Assembly: GCA_020073605.1 (NCBI GenBank)
Contig: JAIQEW010000017.1
Location: 1-64,000 of the forward strand
Length of the DNA: 64,000 bases
Reading direction: 5' to 3'
DNA from: Terriglobia bacterium
GTDB taxonomy: Bacteria; Acidobacteriota; Terriglobia; Acidiferrales; UBA7541
This document shows, one piece after another, positions 1 through 9,533 of this stretch. A program made the position numbers and the translations under genes. Position 1 is the first letter of the stretch. Each line of letters starts with the position of its first letter. The notes below the pieces were generated by a model that was not told the DNA's origin, searched no databases, and saw only the letters and a program-made list of their open reading frames with translations.

Positions 1-995
<995 letters not shown>

Positions 996-1078
996 CTCGC
1001 TTCACCCTCGCATCAAGGCTGCGCGGCATTCGCCGCGCTCGATCTACTGCGTGCCGCCCGTCGCCATCTGCCAAACTA

Positions 1079-1153
1079 TGGAGCGGGGGACGGGATTCGA
1101 ACCCGCGACCATCTGCTTGGAAGGCAGAGACTCTACCCCTGAGTTACCCCCGC
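1079..1153 (-). tRNA. tRNA-Gly (TCC)
   Basis: Cloverleaf read on the minus strand. The 7-bp acceptor stem is GCGGGGG/CCCCCGC, the anticodon loop CTTCCAA gives TCC, the T-loop is GGTTCGAATCC, and the 3' CCA is encoded (1079-1081). It is the last tRNA before tuf. Confidence 0.96.
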
Positions 1154-1175
1154 TCATGCCTCACTCACTACAACA

Positions 1176-1251
<76 letters not shown>

Positions 1252-1392
1252 CCGAACCGGTCTCCCTCTTCCCTCCAACTTCATCTCGGAAACGCGGCCT
1301 GGGGCCACTTCGTTTCCGAACACTTTCGCGATGCGCCAGCTGCGATCTTCACCAAGCCTTCGGGACCAGCCACTCGGAGCCGCACGAGACGC

Positions 1393-1481
1393 TGGTGGAC
1401 GGGGGAGGATTCGAACCTCCGTAGCCCGCAAGGAGCGGCAGATTTACAGTCTGCTGGTTTTAGCCACTCACCCACCCGTCC
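1393..1481 (-). tRNA. tRNA-Tyr (GTA)
   Basis: Minus-strand tRNA of 89 nt with the long variable arm expected for bacterial tRNA-Tyr. Acceptor stem is GGACGGG/CCCGTCC, the anticodon within CTGTAAAT is GTA, T-loop is GGTTCGAATCC, and CCA is encoded at 1393-1395. Confidence 0.96.
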
Positions 1482-1748
1482 CGCGAAGGCATCCAGGTCC
1501 GATCTCTCGAACTCCGGTGGAGTCCATCGGACTCCCGAAACCGGAGACGCAAAACCTCGCGTCCGGCGAAACGCATCCGGGACACAAGTATCGTCTCCCG
1601 CAAACCAAACCAGATCTGAACCGGACCGCTGTACGAGGTACTCCCCAATGAAGATCGGGCTCGTGTGCAGACACACCAGCCCTGATCGCTTGTCTCGCGA
1701 GGAATCCGTCCTTCTCGCCAACCGAAAAATTCCGGTCCCCTCAAAGTC
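1482..1748 (-). other. Long inter-tRNA spacer
   Basis: 267 bp between tRNA-Thr(TGT) and tRNA-Tyr. No convincing gene, repeat or further tRNA is seen; it is presumably part of the precursor transcript. Confidence 0.5.
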
Positions 1749-1821
1749 AGCTGGCGGAGGGAGTTGAACCCCCGACCCTCTGATTACAAATCAGATGCTC
1801 TACCAACTGAGCTACGCCAGC
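1749..1821 (-). tRNA. tRNA-Thr (TGT)
   Basis: First tRNA of the minus-strand cluster. Acceptor stem is GCTGGCG/CGCCAGC, anticodon loop TTTGTAA gives TGT, T-loop is GGTTCAACTCC. Unlike the other three, no CCA is encoded (GAC follows the discriminator base), so CCA must be added by the tRNA nucleotidyltransferase. Confidence 0.95.
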
Positions 1822-1838
1822 CCTGCGCAAACCTAGGA

Positions 1839-1867
1839 AAATTATCACACAGGCACTCAAATTGCAA
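1839..1867 (-). promoter_or_regulatory. sigma-70 promoter of the tRNA-tuf operon
   Basis: On the minus strand, -35 TTGCAA (1862-1867) and -10 TAATTT (1839-1844) are separated by 17 bp, placing the transcript start about 10 bp before the first tRNA-Thr. Confidence 0.7.
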
Positions 1868-1940
1868 GCAGGTTCCTGGGGCCAAGCAAAACCGTTGCCA
1901 GCATTCCACTTATCTTCGCCTCTTTCGGTCCCCGTATGTC

Positions 1941-2729
1941 CTATTGTACAGCGGGCTTGGCAAATAGGCCATCATCGACCGCGACGTTGTGGTGCACCTC
2001 GCTGATCGTGATCGTCATCGCCGTGTCGCCATTCTTCTGGTGAATCGTGAACGGCAGCTTCACTCCATCCACTTCCCGGTAATCTTCAAAATCTTCCTGG
2101 TATTCGGTCACGCCGTCCGGCCCGTGATGCTGGCTGATCGCGCGGAGCGTTAGGCCCGTCTGCGCGTCGAAATACATTCTATCCGGATCGCCGCCTTCCG
2201 GCAGCGCGCATTCCACAACGTACGCGTCCCGCTCGCCGATCTTTTCTTTGCCGGTCACGGTGAGCTTCGAGTAGAGCTTGCGCAAATCCATGGGATGAAA
2301 AAAATCGGCGTCGCGGCGAGTCTCCGCCAGTTCCGGCCCGGAAACTTCACGGAACCCGTTTTGAGGATCGTCGGTCCAGCCGGTCGTCCCGTCGAAGCCC
2401 TGGCGGAATGACGCGCCGTTGATCGTGACCACGCCAAGCATGCGATCCGGGGCCTTCTCGTGAATCTCAACCGTGCCCGATAGACTCATCGACGGCACTT
2501 CGATTGTCCCGGTCGATTCGCGTGAAGTGAGCTTCTGCCACGCAGCGCGCCCGCCTTCCGCTTCCACATAGTGACTAAGAATCTGATCGACGGTCGGCGT
2601 GGCCGCCGCTGCGGCCGATGGCGGAGCCGGCTTCGAGGGCTTCGCCGCGGGCGTCTGGCCGCGCGCGATCGCGCCCACCGCAAGGTATAGACACGCGACG
2701 GCGAGAAATCGATTCATCGAAGCAGACAT
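1941..2729 (-). CDS. Exported LolA-like (lipoprotein-sorting-type) protein
   Basis: Protein of 262 residues from the ATG at 2729; an ATG at 2717 (MNRFLAVACL) is equally possible. It begins with a signal peptide ending near AIARGQ, then a Pro/Ala-rich linker, then a domain starting TVDQILSHYVEAEGG. The repeated beta-strand pattern (STGTIEVPSMSLSGTVEI, GFDGTTGW, DAYVVECALP, YFDAQTGLTLRA, KLPFTI) is typical of outer-membrane lipoprotein-sorting or DUF620-like proteins that fold into a lipid-binding half-barrel. No Lol partner genes are nearby, so a transport role is inference only. It is transcribed towards the tRNA cluster as a single gene. Confidence 0.75.
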   Translation of the reverse strand: MSASMNRFLAVACLYLAVGAIARGQTPAAKPSKPAPPSAAAAATPTVDQILSHYVEAEGGRAAWQKLTSRESTGTIEVPSMSLSGTVEIHEKAPDRMLGVVTINGASFRQGFDGTTGWTDDPQNGFREVSGPELAETRRDADFFHPMDLRKLYSKLTVTGKEKIGERDAYVVECALPEGGDPDRMYFDAQTGLTLRAISQHHGPDGVTEYQEDFEDYREVDGVKLPFTIHQKNGDTAMTITISEVHHNVAVDDGLFAKPAVQ

Positions 2730-2904
2730 GGTTTTACGTGCGATGGGACTCTCTCGGTGAACAATTGATTCGCGCCGGCTCCGCAGGCCTATATAGCTTC
2801 GACGCGTTTCGGGCATCGCGGGTTGCAAGGGCGTCACATTTCCGATGCGCGGTGGAGGCCCGGCGCATTACACTGGTTCGCGAGTCCAAAAGCACTCTAG
2901 CCTG

Positions 2905-3942
2905 ATGCCCACTTCCGCCACAAAACGCGCGTTGATTGCGATCGCGGTCGTTGTGTGCGTGGCCGCCGCGGGCGCCGGAATCTATTTGTATCGGCTGCAC
3001 CGGCCGCTCGCCGGATCGAGCGCCGGGACGGCTCCCGACATTCTGAGCCAGCTTCCAGCGGGCGCGCCGGCCATTGCCTATATAGATGTGGCGGCGCTCC
3101 GGAAGTTGCAGGGCTCGCAACTCGCGGCGATGCTGGGGCTCGCGGGCGCCGATCCGCACGAAGAGCGCGAGTACGCCGACTTCGTCCGCGACACCGGCTT
3201 TGACTACGCGCGCGACCTCGACAAAGTCGCCGTGGCAATCTGGCCGACGAGTGTCCCGGCGCCAAGCGGAGCGCCGGGCGAAAGCCGGATCATGGCCATC
3301 GCCGACGGCCGTTTCGATCGCGACAAGATCAAAGCCTACGCCCTGCGCTCGGGAGAAGTAGTGACGCAAGGTGCGGGATCGTTCTACGAAGTGCCGGGCA
3401 ATCCGCCCGTGTCGTTTGCGTTTCTCTCTCCCACGCGAATCGTGCTGACGAACGCGAAGGGCCTGAGCATCCTCACGACGATGCCGGGCGCGTCGGAGCA
3501 AAATGCGATGCGCGAGCGCATCGAGCGCGTGGCCGGAGCGCCGATTTTCGCCGTCGCGCGAACCGACACTCTCCCCAACAGCTTCTACGCCAATTTCCGG
3601 AACGCGCCGCAGTTCGAGAATCTGGCGCGCAGCGTCCAGGGCCTCACGCTGGCCGGACAGCCCGATGGCGATGAGATTCACGTCGCCGTCGACGCCGAGT
3701 GCGACTCGATGAAAAACGCTCTGGAGCTTTCGACGCTTCTCGACGGGCTTCGCATGTTCGGCTCGATGGCGCTTTCCGATCCGAAAACGCGCGGACAGAT
3801 GACGAAACAGCAAGCCGCGCTCCTGATGGCCCTCGCGAGCCGGGTCAAAGTGACGAACCAGAATAAGTGGGTTCGCCTCACGCTCGACATCACGCCGGAC
3901 ATGCTCGCGCCCGCAAGCCCGGCTCACGCCGATCCGCGCTGA
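2905..3942 (+). CDS. Membrane-anchored protein of unknown function
   Basis: Protein of 345 residues from the ATG at 2905 (MPTSATKRALIAIAVV). One N-terminal transmembrane anchor (about residues 9-29) is followed by a large soluble domain beginning PDILSQLPAGAPAIAYIDVAALRKL. That opening resembles DUF3352-like exported proteins, but I cannot confirm the family. No catalytic motif is visible. The stop codon is one base from the convergent stop of the maleylacetate reductase gene. Cellular location is most likely the periplasmic face of the inner membrane. Confidence 0.75.
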   Translation: MPTSATKRALIAIAVVVCVAAAGAGIYLYRLHRPLAGSSAGTAPDILSQLPAGAPAIAYIDVAALRKLQGSQLAAMLGLAGADPHEEREYADFVRDTGFDYARDLDKVAVAIWPTSVPAPSGAPGESRIMAIADGRFDRDKIKAYALRSGEVVTQGAGSFYEVPGNPPVSFAFLSPTRIVLTNAKGLSILTTMPGASEQNAMRERIERVAGAPIFAVARTDTLPNSFYANFRNAPQFENLARSVQGLTLAGQPDGDEIHVAVDAECDSMKNALELSTLLDGLRMFGSMALSDPKTRGQMTKQQAALLMALASRVKVTNQNKWVRLTLDITPDMLAPASPAHADPR

Positions 3943-3943
3943 T

Positions 3944-5032
3944 TCAGCCATCGGGCCATTCCCGCGGAGCGCGGCCCTCGAACGCGTCTTCGAGCAGGGC
4001 GCGAATTCCTTCCTTTGATAGCGGGCGCGGATTGTAAAAAGGATTGCCCACCGCGAGATTCGCCGCGTGCTCGATTCCCTCCCGCTTCATCCCGATGGAT
4101 TGCAGCGATAGCGGCGCGCCCATTCTCGCCTCGAGATTGTAGAGTCCTTGCGCCGCGGACTTCGCACCCAGCGCGCGGGCGATGCGCTCCATCGCTTCCG
4201 GCGCGCCCGGGGCGTTGTAAGCCGTCGCGTGCGGCAGCAGCACGGTGTGCGTTTCCGAGTGCGGCAGATCGAACGCGCCGCCGAGAATGTGGCAAAGCTT
4301 GTGATGCAGCGCCGTTGTAGTGCCGGCCAGCGACACGCCGCCCAGCCACGCGCCGTAGAGCGCGAGCGATCGCGCCTCGAGATTCGCAGGTTCCTTCACG
4401 ACAACCGGCAGGCCGCGCGCCATCGCGCGAATTCCCTCTTCGGCGATCAGCGACATGATCGGATTCGCGTCCTGCGCGTAGAGCGCTTCGACGCAGTGCG
4501 CCACCGCGTTCATTCCGCTCGTGGCGGAAAGTTTTCCAGGCATGCTGAGCGTGAGCGCGGGATCGTAGATCGCCGTCTTCGGCAGGGCGCGGGGATCGCG
4601 CGCGTTTTTCTTGATGCCGCCTTCGGTAATCCCCCAGCTTGAAGTCATCTCCGAACCGGAGTAGGTGGTCGGTATGCAGAGAATCGGGCGGCCGGAAACG
4701 ACGGCAATCGCTTTCGCGAGTCCCGTCGCCGATCCGCCGCCGATCGTGACATAGCAGTCTGCGTCGAGACGCGCGGCCTCGGCGCGTCCCGCTTCGGCGG
4801 TCTCGACGGGAACGTGCATCACGGCGCGATGGAAAACTCCGGCGGCTTTCGAGCCAAGCCGCGCCGCGAGTTCTTCGCCGAGCTTCCTGCGCCCGGGCGT
4901 GGTGATGATCAGCGCGCTCTTCGCTCCGAGCCGATCGATTTCTTCAGGCGCCTTCGAAAAATCCCCGGCGCCGAACACGACGCGCGACGGCGACGACTGA
5001 TAGATGAAGGAGAGTTTTGGATCGGAAGTCAT
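3944..5032 (-). CDS. Maleylacetate reductase (iron-containing alcohol dehydrogenase superfamily)
   Basis: Reduces maleylacetate to 3-oxoadipate with NAD(P)H, the funnel step in degradation of resorcinol-type and chlorinated aromatics. The 362-residue protein from the ATG at 5032 has the family layout: an N-terminal nucleotide-binding half with GGGSATGLAKAIA and PTTYSGSEMTSSWG, and a C-terminal helical half with GMNAVAHCVEALYA and HHKLCHILGG followed by LPHSETH. The SGSEMT and HHKLCH segments separate it from ordinary iron alcohol dehydrogenases. No ring-cleavage dioxygenase gene is adjacent, so its pathway here is unknown. Confidence 0.88.
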   Translation of the reverse strand: MTSDPKLSFIYQSSPSRVVFGAGDFSKAPEEIDRLGAKSALIITTPGRRKLGEELAARLGSKAAGVFHRAVMHVPVETAEAGRAEAARLDADCYVTIGGGSATGLAKAIAVVSGRPILCIPTTYSGSEMTSSWGITEGGIKKNARDPRALPKTAIYDPALTLSMPGKLSATSGMNAVAHCVEALYAQDANPIMSLIAEEGIRAMARGLPVVVKEPANLEARSLALYGAWLGGVSLAGTTTALHHKLCHILGGAFDLPHSETHTVLLPHATAYNAPGAPEAMERIARALGAKSAAQGLYNLEARMGAPLSLQSIGMKREGIEHAANLAVGNPFYNPRPLSKEGIRALLEDAFEGRAPREWPDG

Positions 5033-5059
5033 CTCGCCGACTCTCGAAAAGTGTGACAC

Positions 5060-5485
5060 CCTGAGTGTGCACCAATCGTTTGTTTTCTATAAGTTACGAA
5101 TGACATCAGGTGGCGACCTGTGTCGACTTGAATGCAGCGACTGGCGTGTGGCCCTTCAGCTACGCTCTGGGCAGGCGAGTGTCCCGGCATCGCGCACGAA
5201 CCGCGCCCCGCCACTTCTTCCGGGACGCAGAAACCGCGCCCCGGGATCACGGTTCGTCGCCCGAACCGGGAACTAGTGCGGGCAGAATCGGGCGGGAGCA
5301 CCCCGGCGTCGCCAGCGGGCGACGGGCCGCCGAATTGCGTCTCGACTGCGGTCTTGTAGACCATGCGACCATATTTGTTGAGGGGAAGCGCTGTGTCAAG
5401 CGTGCGTCCCTGTGGACTTCTGAGACGCGCGCCCGCAGCGAGAACTCGTGTTGCGTTTGCCCGTGACACCTGCTACCTAGACTGT
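5060..5485. other. Intergenic stretch, GC-rich with several possible stems
   Basis: Between two divergent genes. There are several short complementary blocks (for example CGGTTCGGGCGACGAACCG) and, on the minus strand, a TTGACA at about 5393-5398 without a clear -10. The minus strand stays open across it, but the translated product resembles nothing I know. I cannot assign an RNA family: SRP, RNase P and tmRNA signatures are absent. Confidence 0.3.
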
Positions 5486-5911
5486 ATGAAGCTCTACCTG
5501 GCCGGCCCCCTTTTCAACACTGCGGAGAGAGAGTTCAATACGCGGCTGCGCGACCTCTTGAAGAAGGCCGGCTTCGAAGTCTGGCTCCCGCAAGATTACG
5601 AACCCAGGGAAAAGACGGCCAAGGCGATCTTCTTGAAGGACGTGGAAGGAATCGACTGGTGCGACGTGGTGGTTGCCAGCATGGACGGCGCCGATCCGGA
5701 TTCCGGCACCTGCTGGGAGTGCGGATACGCGTACGGAAAGAAGCCCGTGGTCGTTTACCGGACGGATGTCAGGGCGGGCGACGATCCGAAGTTCGGACCG
5801 TACAATTTGATGCTCACTCAATCGGCGACGGCGTGCATATCCATGCCGTCTGCAAGCGCGGATGCGCTGGCCAAGTCCCTCGCGGAAACGCTCGGGAAGT
5901 TGCGGCGCTAG
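5486..5911 (+). CDS. Nucleoside 2-deoxyribosyltransferase
   Basis: Transfers or hydrolyses 2-deoxyribose of deoxynucleosides in salvage or clean-up. The 141-residue protein starts at the ATG at 5486 (MKLYLAGPLFNTAEREFN). It shows the family signatures: the N-terminal strand KLYLAGPLF, the ribose-binding region IDWCDVVVASMDGADPDSGT and the segment TCWECGYAYGKKPV, whose Glu is the expected nucleophile. Length matches the family. It is a single gene. The upstream in-frame extension to 5363 lies in the GC-rich intergenic stretch and is not believable. Confidence 0.9.
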   Translation: MKLYLAGPLFNTAEREFNTRLRDLLKKAGFEVWLPQDYEPREKTAKAIFLKDVEGIDWCDVVVASMDGADPDSGTCWECGYAYGKKPVVVYRTDVRAGDDPKFGPYNLMLTQSATACISMPSASADALAKSLAETLGKLRR

Positions 5912-5985
5912 CAGCCTGAAGTCAGGGTGGGGCGTCCAAGAGATCAAAAGCATGAGCGCGGGCTACCCGTCAGTTGAAATGTACA

Positions 5986-6013
5986 TGTCCGGTAGCCGCG
6001 TTAATCAGGAATG
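5986..6013 (+). repeat. Short dispersed repeat, copy 1 of 3
   Basis: Carries TGTCCGG, then GCGTTAATCAGGA; related to copies at 7054-7083 and 7734-7764. This copy is the most diverged (TAGCC in place of TGAGC). Confidence 0.6.
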
Positions 6014-6106
6014 TGAACTGGATTCGCTTGAAACTATCGGACCCGAGTGTAGTAGGCTGCGAGAAATGAAACTCGAATACATGGCCGAAGCTGTAGGAGA
6101 GTCGCA

Positions 6107-6928
6107 ATGAGGCGGAATCTAAGCACGCTGCTCCCTGTGGTTGCGGTTCTTGTTGCGGCACTCATTCCCTGCAATCAAGCGCGCGCTCAAGCGCCATCGC
6201 CTGATACTCCGCTCGCGGAGCAATTGAAGGCTCACTACAAGGTGACAAAGTTCGGTCCGGTTGCCAAAGGATTCACCGTCTTGAGCCCTGGAACTGTGCT
6301 GGTCATCCGGAAGGCAGGAATTCTGGGCGTTCCGCCGGCCAACGTGGCGTTTGGCAACTCGATCTACAGAGACGGAGAGTTGCATCCGCCCACCACCGGC
6401 AACCGCATGATTATCGGAAACGTCACGCGGTCTCTCGAAGTCGGCGAAAAAGTTTACGTGCAGACCGTGGAAGTGAACTTGAAATCCGACAGGGTCACCC
6501 TGATCATCGTCGAGTGCGATTCCTGCAACGGAGTGAACCAGCAATCCTCCTTCAAATCCATGGTCTCATTCGAATTTGCGAAGGGGTCGCTGGCGACCGC
6601 CGACCCGGCGCAGATCGAGAACACCATCGGACAGGTCCTTTCGATCGACAATAGTTCAAGTGGCGGACAGCAGCCGCAGGATTCATCCGCGCAGCAACAA
6701 GGACAGGAGCAACATCCGCCCGAACAACAAGCCCAGCTGCAGCAAGGACAGCAGCAACAAGCGCCCCCGCCACAGCCTCCGACGATTCAGCTCGGCCAGA
6801 CTGTGGACCAAGTGCAAGCCGTGCTCGGCCAGCCGGACAAAATCGTCAATCTCGGTGCCAAGCTGATTTACGTCTATAAGGACCTCAAGGTGACTTTCAT
6901 GAACGGCAAAGTCTCCGATGCGCAGTGA
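6107..6928 (+). CDS. Exported protein with Gln-rich linker and BamE/OmlA-like C-terminus
   Basis: Protein of 273 residues with AGGAG 9 bp before the ATG. The signal peptide ends near NQARAQA. The mature part has three segments: an N-terminal domain (about 30-185), a linker very rich in Gln and Pro (about 188-228), and a C-terminal module (TIQLGQTVDQVQAVLGQPDK followed by YVYKDLKVTFMNGKV, 229-273). That module has the G-x-T-x-x-x-V-x-x-x-L-G-x-P pattern of SmpA/OmlA/BamE-type domains. The N-terminal domain is not recognised. Single gene between dispersed repeats. Confidence 0.75.
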   Translation: MRRNLSTLLPVVAVLVAALIPCNQARAQAPSPDTPLAEQLKAHYKVTKFGPVAKGFTVLSPGTVLVIRKAGILGVPPANVAFGNSIYRDGELHPPTTGNRMIIGNVTRSLEVGEKVYVQTVEVNLKSDRVTLIIVECDSCNGVNQQSSFKSMVSFEFAKGSLATADPAQIENTIGQVLSIDNSSSGGQQPQDSSAQQQGQEQHPPEQQAQLQQGQQQQAPPPQPPTIQLGQTVDQVQAVLGQPDKIVNLGAKLIYVYKDLKVTFMNGKVSDAQ

Positions 6929-7028
6929 TTTGCGCGCACTGATTCTCTGGTAGTTTGAAAACGGAAGTCCTGCAATCCGCAGCTATCGCTTATTTACAAC
7001 AAGCCCAAAGTCTAGATAAGCCAGACTA

Positions 7029-7062
7029 CCGGACAAGTTGGTTCCATTACTGACTTGTCCGG
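7029..7062. terminator. Inverted repeat between two genes
   Basis: Perfect 10-bp arms CCGGACAAGT (7029-7038) and ACTTGTCCGG (7053-7062) with a 14-nt loop. It lies about 100 bp after the preceding gene and merges into repeat copy 2. There is no T-tract, so terminator function is uncertain. Confidence 0.4.
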
Positions 7063-7083
7063 TGAGCGCGTTAATCAGGAGTT
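7054..7083 (+). repeat. Short dispersed repeat, copy 2 of 3
   Basis: CTTGTCCGGTGAGCGCGTTA continuing into ATCAGGAGTT. Its AGGAG is placed 11 bp before the next ATG (7093), so the repeat supplies the ribosome binding site. Confidence 0.7.
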
Positions 7084-7092
7084 CGTCGCGCT

Positions 7093-7746
7093 ATGAGTTC
7101 CGAGTTGGCCAGGTTGATTTTCCCTCTCGAACTCGGGATGATAGCCGCCATGTTTGATGCCACTTGGTGGATTGACTCAGCGTGGCTCATTTTCCTGGTT
7201 TACTGGTTCGTTTCCGCCTTTCAAGTGAACCGGATGAAACGGCGCGAACCACCAACCCAGAGATTCGGGCGCCCGGCCTTAACGATCGTTCTTCTGGTTC
7301 TGTTGTACTCAGCTGCCTTCAAGTGGGACATTCTCAATGGCCCGTTTGTTCCAAAGTTTTGGTGGTTGCCCTACTTCGCGGTTGCGCTCATGTGGATTGG
7401 ACTGGCAATGACGATTTGGGCCCGCTATCACCTCGGCCGCTTCTGGAGCGGAGCAGTGGCGCTGCGCGAAGAACATCAGCTGATTCGTTCGGGACCTTAC
7501 GCCAGAATCCGCCATCCGATCTATACCGGCATCCTCATGATGATGGCCGCCTCGGTGCTCGCCGCGGATCGCTACAGGGCGCTCGTCGTATTCGCTGTGA
7601 TTCTTGCGGGGATCATCTGGAAGGCAGGAAAGGAAGAAGCCCTGTTGGCCGGCGAGTTTGGTCTCGAGTTTGCGGAGTATCGCCGCCGCACGGGCTTCCT
7701 GTTTCCACGTTTGTTCAGCACCAGTCCTGGGGAACTTGTCCGGTGA
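7093..7746 (+). CDS. Isoprenylcysteine carboxyl methyltransferase-family membrane protein
   Basis: Integral membrane protein of 217 residues with about five hydrophobic segments. The C-terminal half has the ICMT/phospholipid methyltransferase signature: RSGPYARIRHPIYTG, which binds S-adenosylmethionine, then KAGKEEALLAGEFGLEFAEY near the C-terminus. In bacteria such proteins methylate unknown lipid or protein substrates, so the substrate is not predictable. The start is supported by AGGAG contributed by a dispersed repeat. The last codons and stop overlap another copy of the same repeat. Confidence 0.82.
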   Translation: MSSELARLIFPLELGMIAAMFDATWWIDSAWLIFLVYWFVSAFQVNRMKRREPPTQRFGRPALTIVLLVLLYSAAFKWDILNGPFVPKFWWLPYFAVALMWIGLAMTIWARYHLGRFWSGAVALREEHQLIRSGPYARIRHPIYTGILMMMAASVLAADRYRALVVFAVILAGIIWKAGKEEALLAGEFGLEFAEYRRRTGFLFPRLFSTSPGELVR

Positions 7747-7764
7747 GCGCGTTAGTCAGGAGTT
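7734..7764 (+). repeat. Short dispersed repeat, copy 3 of 3
   Basis: ACTTGTCCGGTGAGCGCGTT then AGTCAGGAGTT, nearly identical to copy 2. It begins inside the coding sequence and supplies the TGA stop of the methyltransferase gene. Confidence 0.7.
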
Positions 7765-7867
7765 GGGAAATGTGGAATAGGATTATCGTCGACTTTCCAG
7801 ACTACGGAAGCGGTTCATGCTGCCTTTACAAGGCAAAGAAACAGAACAATAAGAAACCGGAACAACC

Positions 7868-9514
7868 ATGACGAACCGAGATAACGAGAGCGTGTTCGAC
7901 TACGTAATCGTCGGAGCCGGGACGGCGGGCTGCGTGCTTGCCAACCGGCTATCGGAGGATAGCGCGAACCGCGTCTGCCTCATCGAGGCGGGACTCAAGG
8001 ACCGGCACCCCTTCATCCACGTGCCGGCCCTGGTTGCCGCCGCGCTCGCGACGCCGAGCCTGGGCTGGGGCTACTGGACAGTGCCGCAGGGAAACTTGAA
8101 TGGAAGGAAGATTCCAATTCCGCGGGGGCGCGTCCTTGGCGGTACAAGCTCGATCAACGGCATGGTTTATATGCGCGGCAATCCCAGGGACTACGACGAT
8201 TGGGCCGCGGCGGGAAACCGAGGCTGGAGCTATCCGGAGGTGCTCCCCTATTTCGTCCGCTCCGAGAACAACGAAGCCTTTGAGGGCTCTCCGTATCACG
8301 GCAAAGGGGGGCCGCTGAATGTCAGCAACATCAAGCGGATCAACCCGCTCAATACCTCTTTTCTCGGAGCGATGCAATCGCTGCAATTTCGCCGCCGCGA
8401 AGACTTCAACGGCGCGGATAACGAGGGTTATGGCCCACGCCAGGCGACGATCAAGGGCGGTTATCGCGAATCCGGAGTGACTTCCTTCCTCAAGCCCGCA
8501 ATGAAGAGGCCGAACCTGGAAGTCGTGACTGGGGCATTGGTCACGCGCGTTGTCGTTGAGAATCGCCGCGCGACGGGCGTCGAGTTTCAGCGCGGCGGCG
8601 AAACCCGGCGGGTCGCCGCGCGCCGCGAGGTCATTGTGTCGGGCGGCAGCATCGGATCACCTCAGATCCTGATGCTCTCGGGCATCGGCGACGGCGCGGC
8701 CCTGCGGAATTTCGGAATTCCAGTCAGCCACAATCTGCCCGGTGTCGGCGCGAATCTTCACGATCATATCGCAAGCTCGGTGCAGATGGTCACGTCGAAC
8801 TCCACCTCTTATGGCATCTCGCTGAAGGCGCTGCCGCGCGGAATCTGGAACATTTTCGAATACTTGTTGCTGCGCAAGGGGCCGTTCGCCAGCTTTGTCT
8901 TCGAGTCCAATGCTTTCCTGAAGACAACGAACGGCCTCGATCGGCCCGACGCACAGGTCGTCTTCCAGCCGGCGCGCCGCAATCAATCGACATTCCCGCT
9001 GCCGCTCGGGCACGGCTTTTGCCTCAGCACCGTTCTCTTGTACCCCAAGAGCCGTGGCCGGATTGCCCTATCAAGTCCGGATCCACATGCGGCGCCGATT
9101 ATCGATCCCAATATCCTAAGCGTGCCCGAAGACTTCGAGCCGCTGGTGCGCGGCCTCAAGCTGGCGCGGCGAGTATTCGCCACCGCGGCCTTCGCCCGAT
9201 ACAAGGCAACCGAGTTTCTGCCCGGCCCGGCGGTCGAAGGCGACGACGCGCTCAAGGATTATCTCCGCAGTACCGCTGCAACCGTCTATCATCCGGCCGG
9301 AAGCTGCCGCATGGGTGCTGACGACGACGCGGTCGTCACTCCCGAACTCAAGGTCCGGGGTATCGATGGTCTGCGAGTCGCGGATGCCTCGATCTTTCCC
9401 ACCCTCATGGGCGGAAACCCGAATGCGCCCGTGGTGATGGTTGCCGAGAAGGCCGCGGATATGATCCTGGGGCGGGCGCCGCTTGCGCCCCTTCAGCTAC
9501 CGCGAGATCGCTAA
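7868..9514 (+). CDS. GMC-family FAD-dependent oxidoreductase (choline dehydrogenase-like)
   Basis: Oxidises an alcohol group with FAD; the substrate is unknown. The protein is 548 residues, the usual family size. It has the FAD-binding motif VIVGAGTAGCVLANRLSED (about 13-31), the first GMC signature GRVLGGTSSINGMVYMRG, the second signature SGGSIGSPQILMLSGIG, and the catalytic end YHPAGSCRMG followed by GGNPNAPVVMVAEKAAD. No signal peptide is visible. It begins a three-gene plus-strand group with an MBL-fold hydrolase 19 bp downstream and a short-chain dehydrogenase, which looks like a small catabolic set. Confidence 0.93.
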   Translation: MTNRDNESVFDYVIVGAGTAGCVLANRLSEDSANRVCLIEAGLKDRHPFIHVPALVAAALATPSLGWGYWTVPQGNLNGRKIPIPRGRVLGGTSSINGMVYMRGNPRDYDDWAAAGNRGWSYPEVLPYFVRSENNEAFEGSPYHGKGGPLNVSNIKRINPLNTSFLGAMQSLQFRRREDFNGADNEGYGPRQATIKGGYRESGVTSFLKPAMKRPNLEVVTGALVTRVVVENRRATGVEFQRGGETRRVAARREVIVSGGSIGSPQILMLSGIGDGAALRNFGIPVSHNLPGVGANLHDHIASSVQMVTSNSTSYGISLKALPRGIWNIFEYLLLRKGPFASFVFESNAFLKTTNGLDRPDAQVVFQPARRNQSTFPLPLGHGFCLSTVLLYPKSRGRIALSSPDPHAAPIIDPNILSVPEDFEPLVRGLKLARRVFATAAFARYKATEFLPGPAVEGDDALKDYLRSTAATVYHPAGSCRMGADDDAVVTPELKVRGIDGLRVADASIFPTLMGGNPNAPVVMVAEKAADMILGRAPLAPLQLPRDR

Positions 9515-9533
9515 CAACCCCGAGGAGAACGCC

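Noticed and set aside
5180..5300. Possible 4.5S/SRP RNA (CCGGAAGAAGTGGCGGG on the minus strand)
   Set aside because: The conserved GGAAGCAGCC-type loop of SRP RNA is missing.
5029..5469. 146-codon minus-strand frame
   Set aside because: Overlaps the start of the maleylacetate reductase gene, has no ribosome site and no recognisable features.
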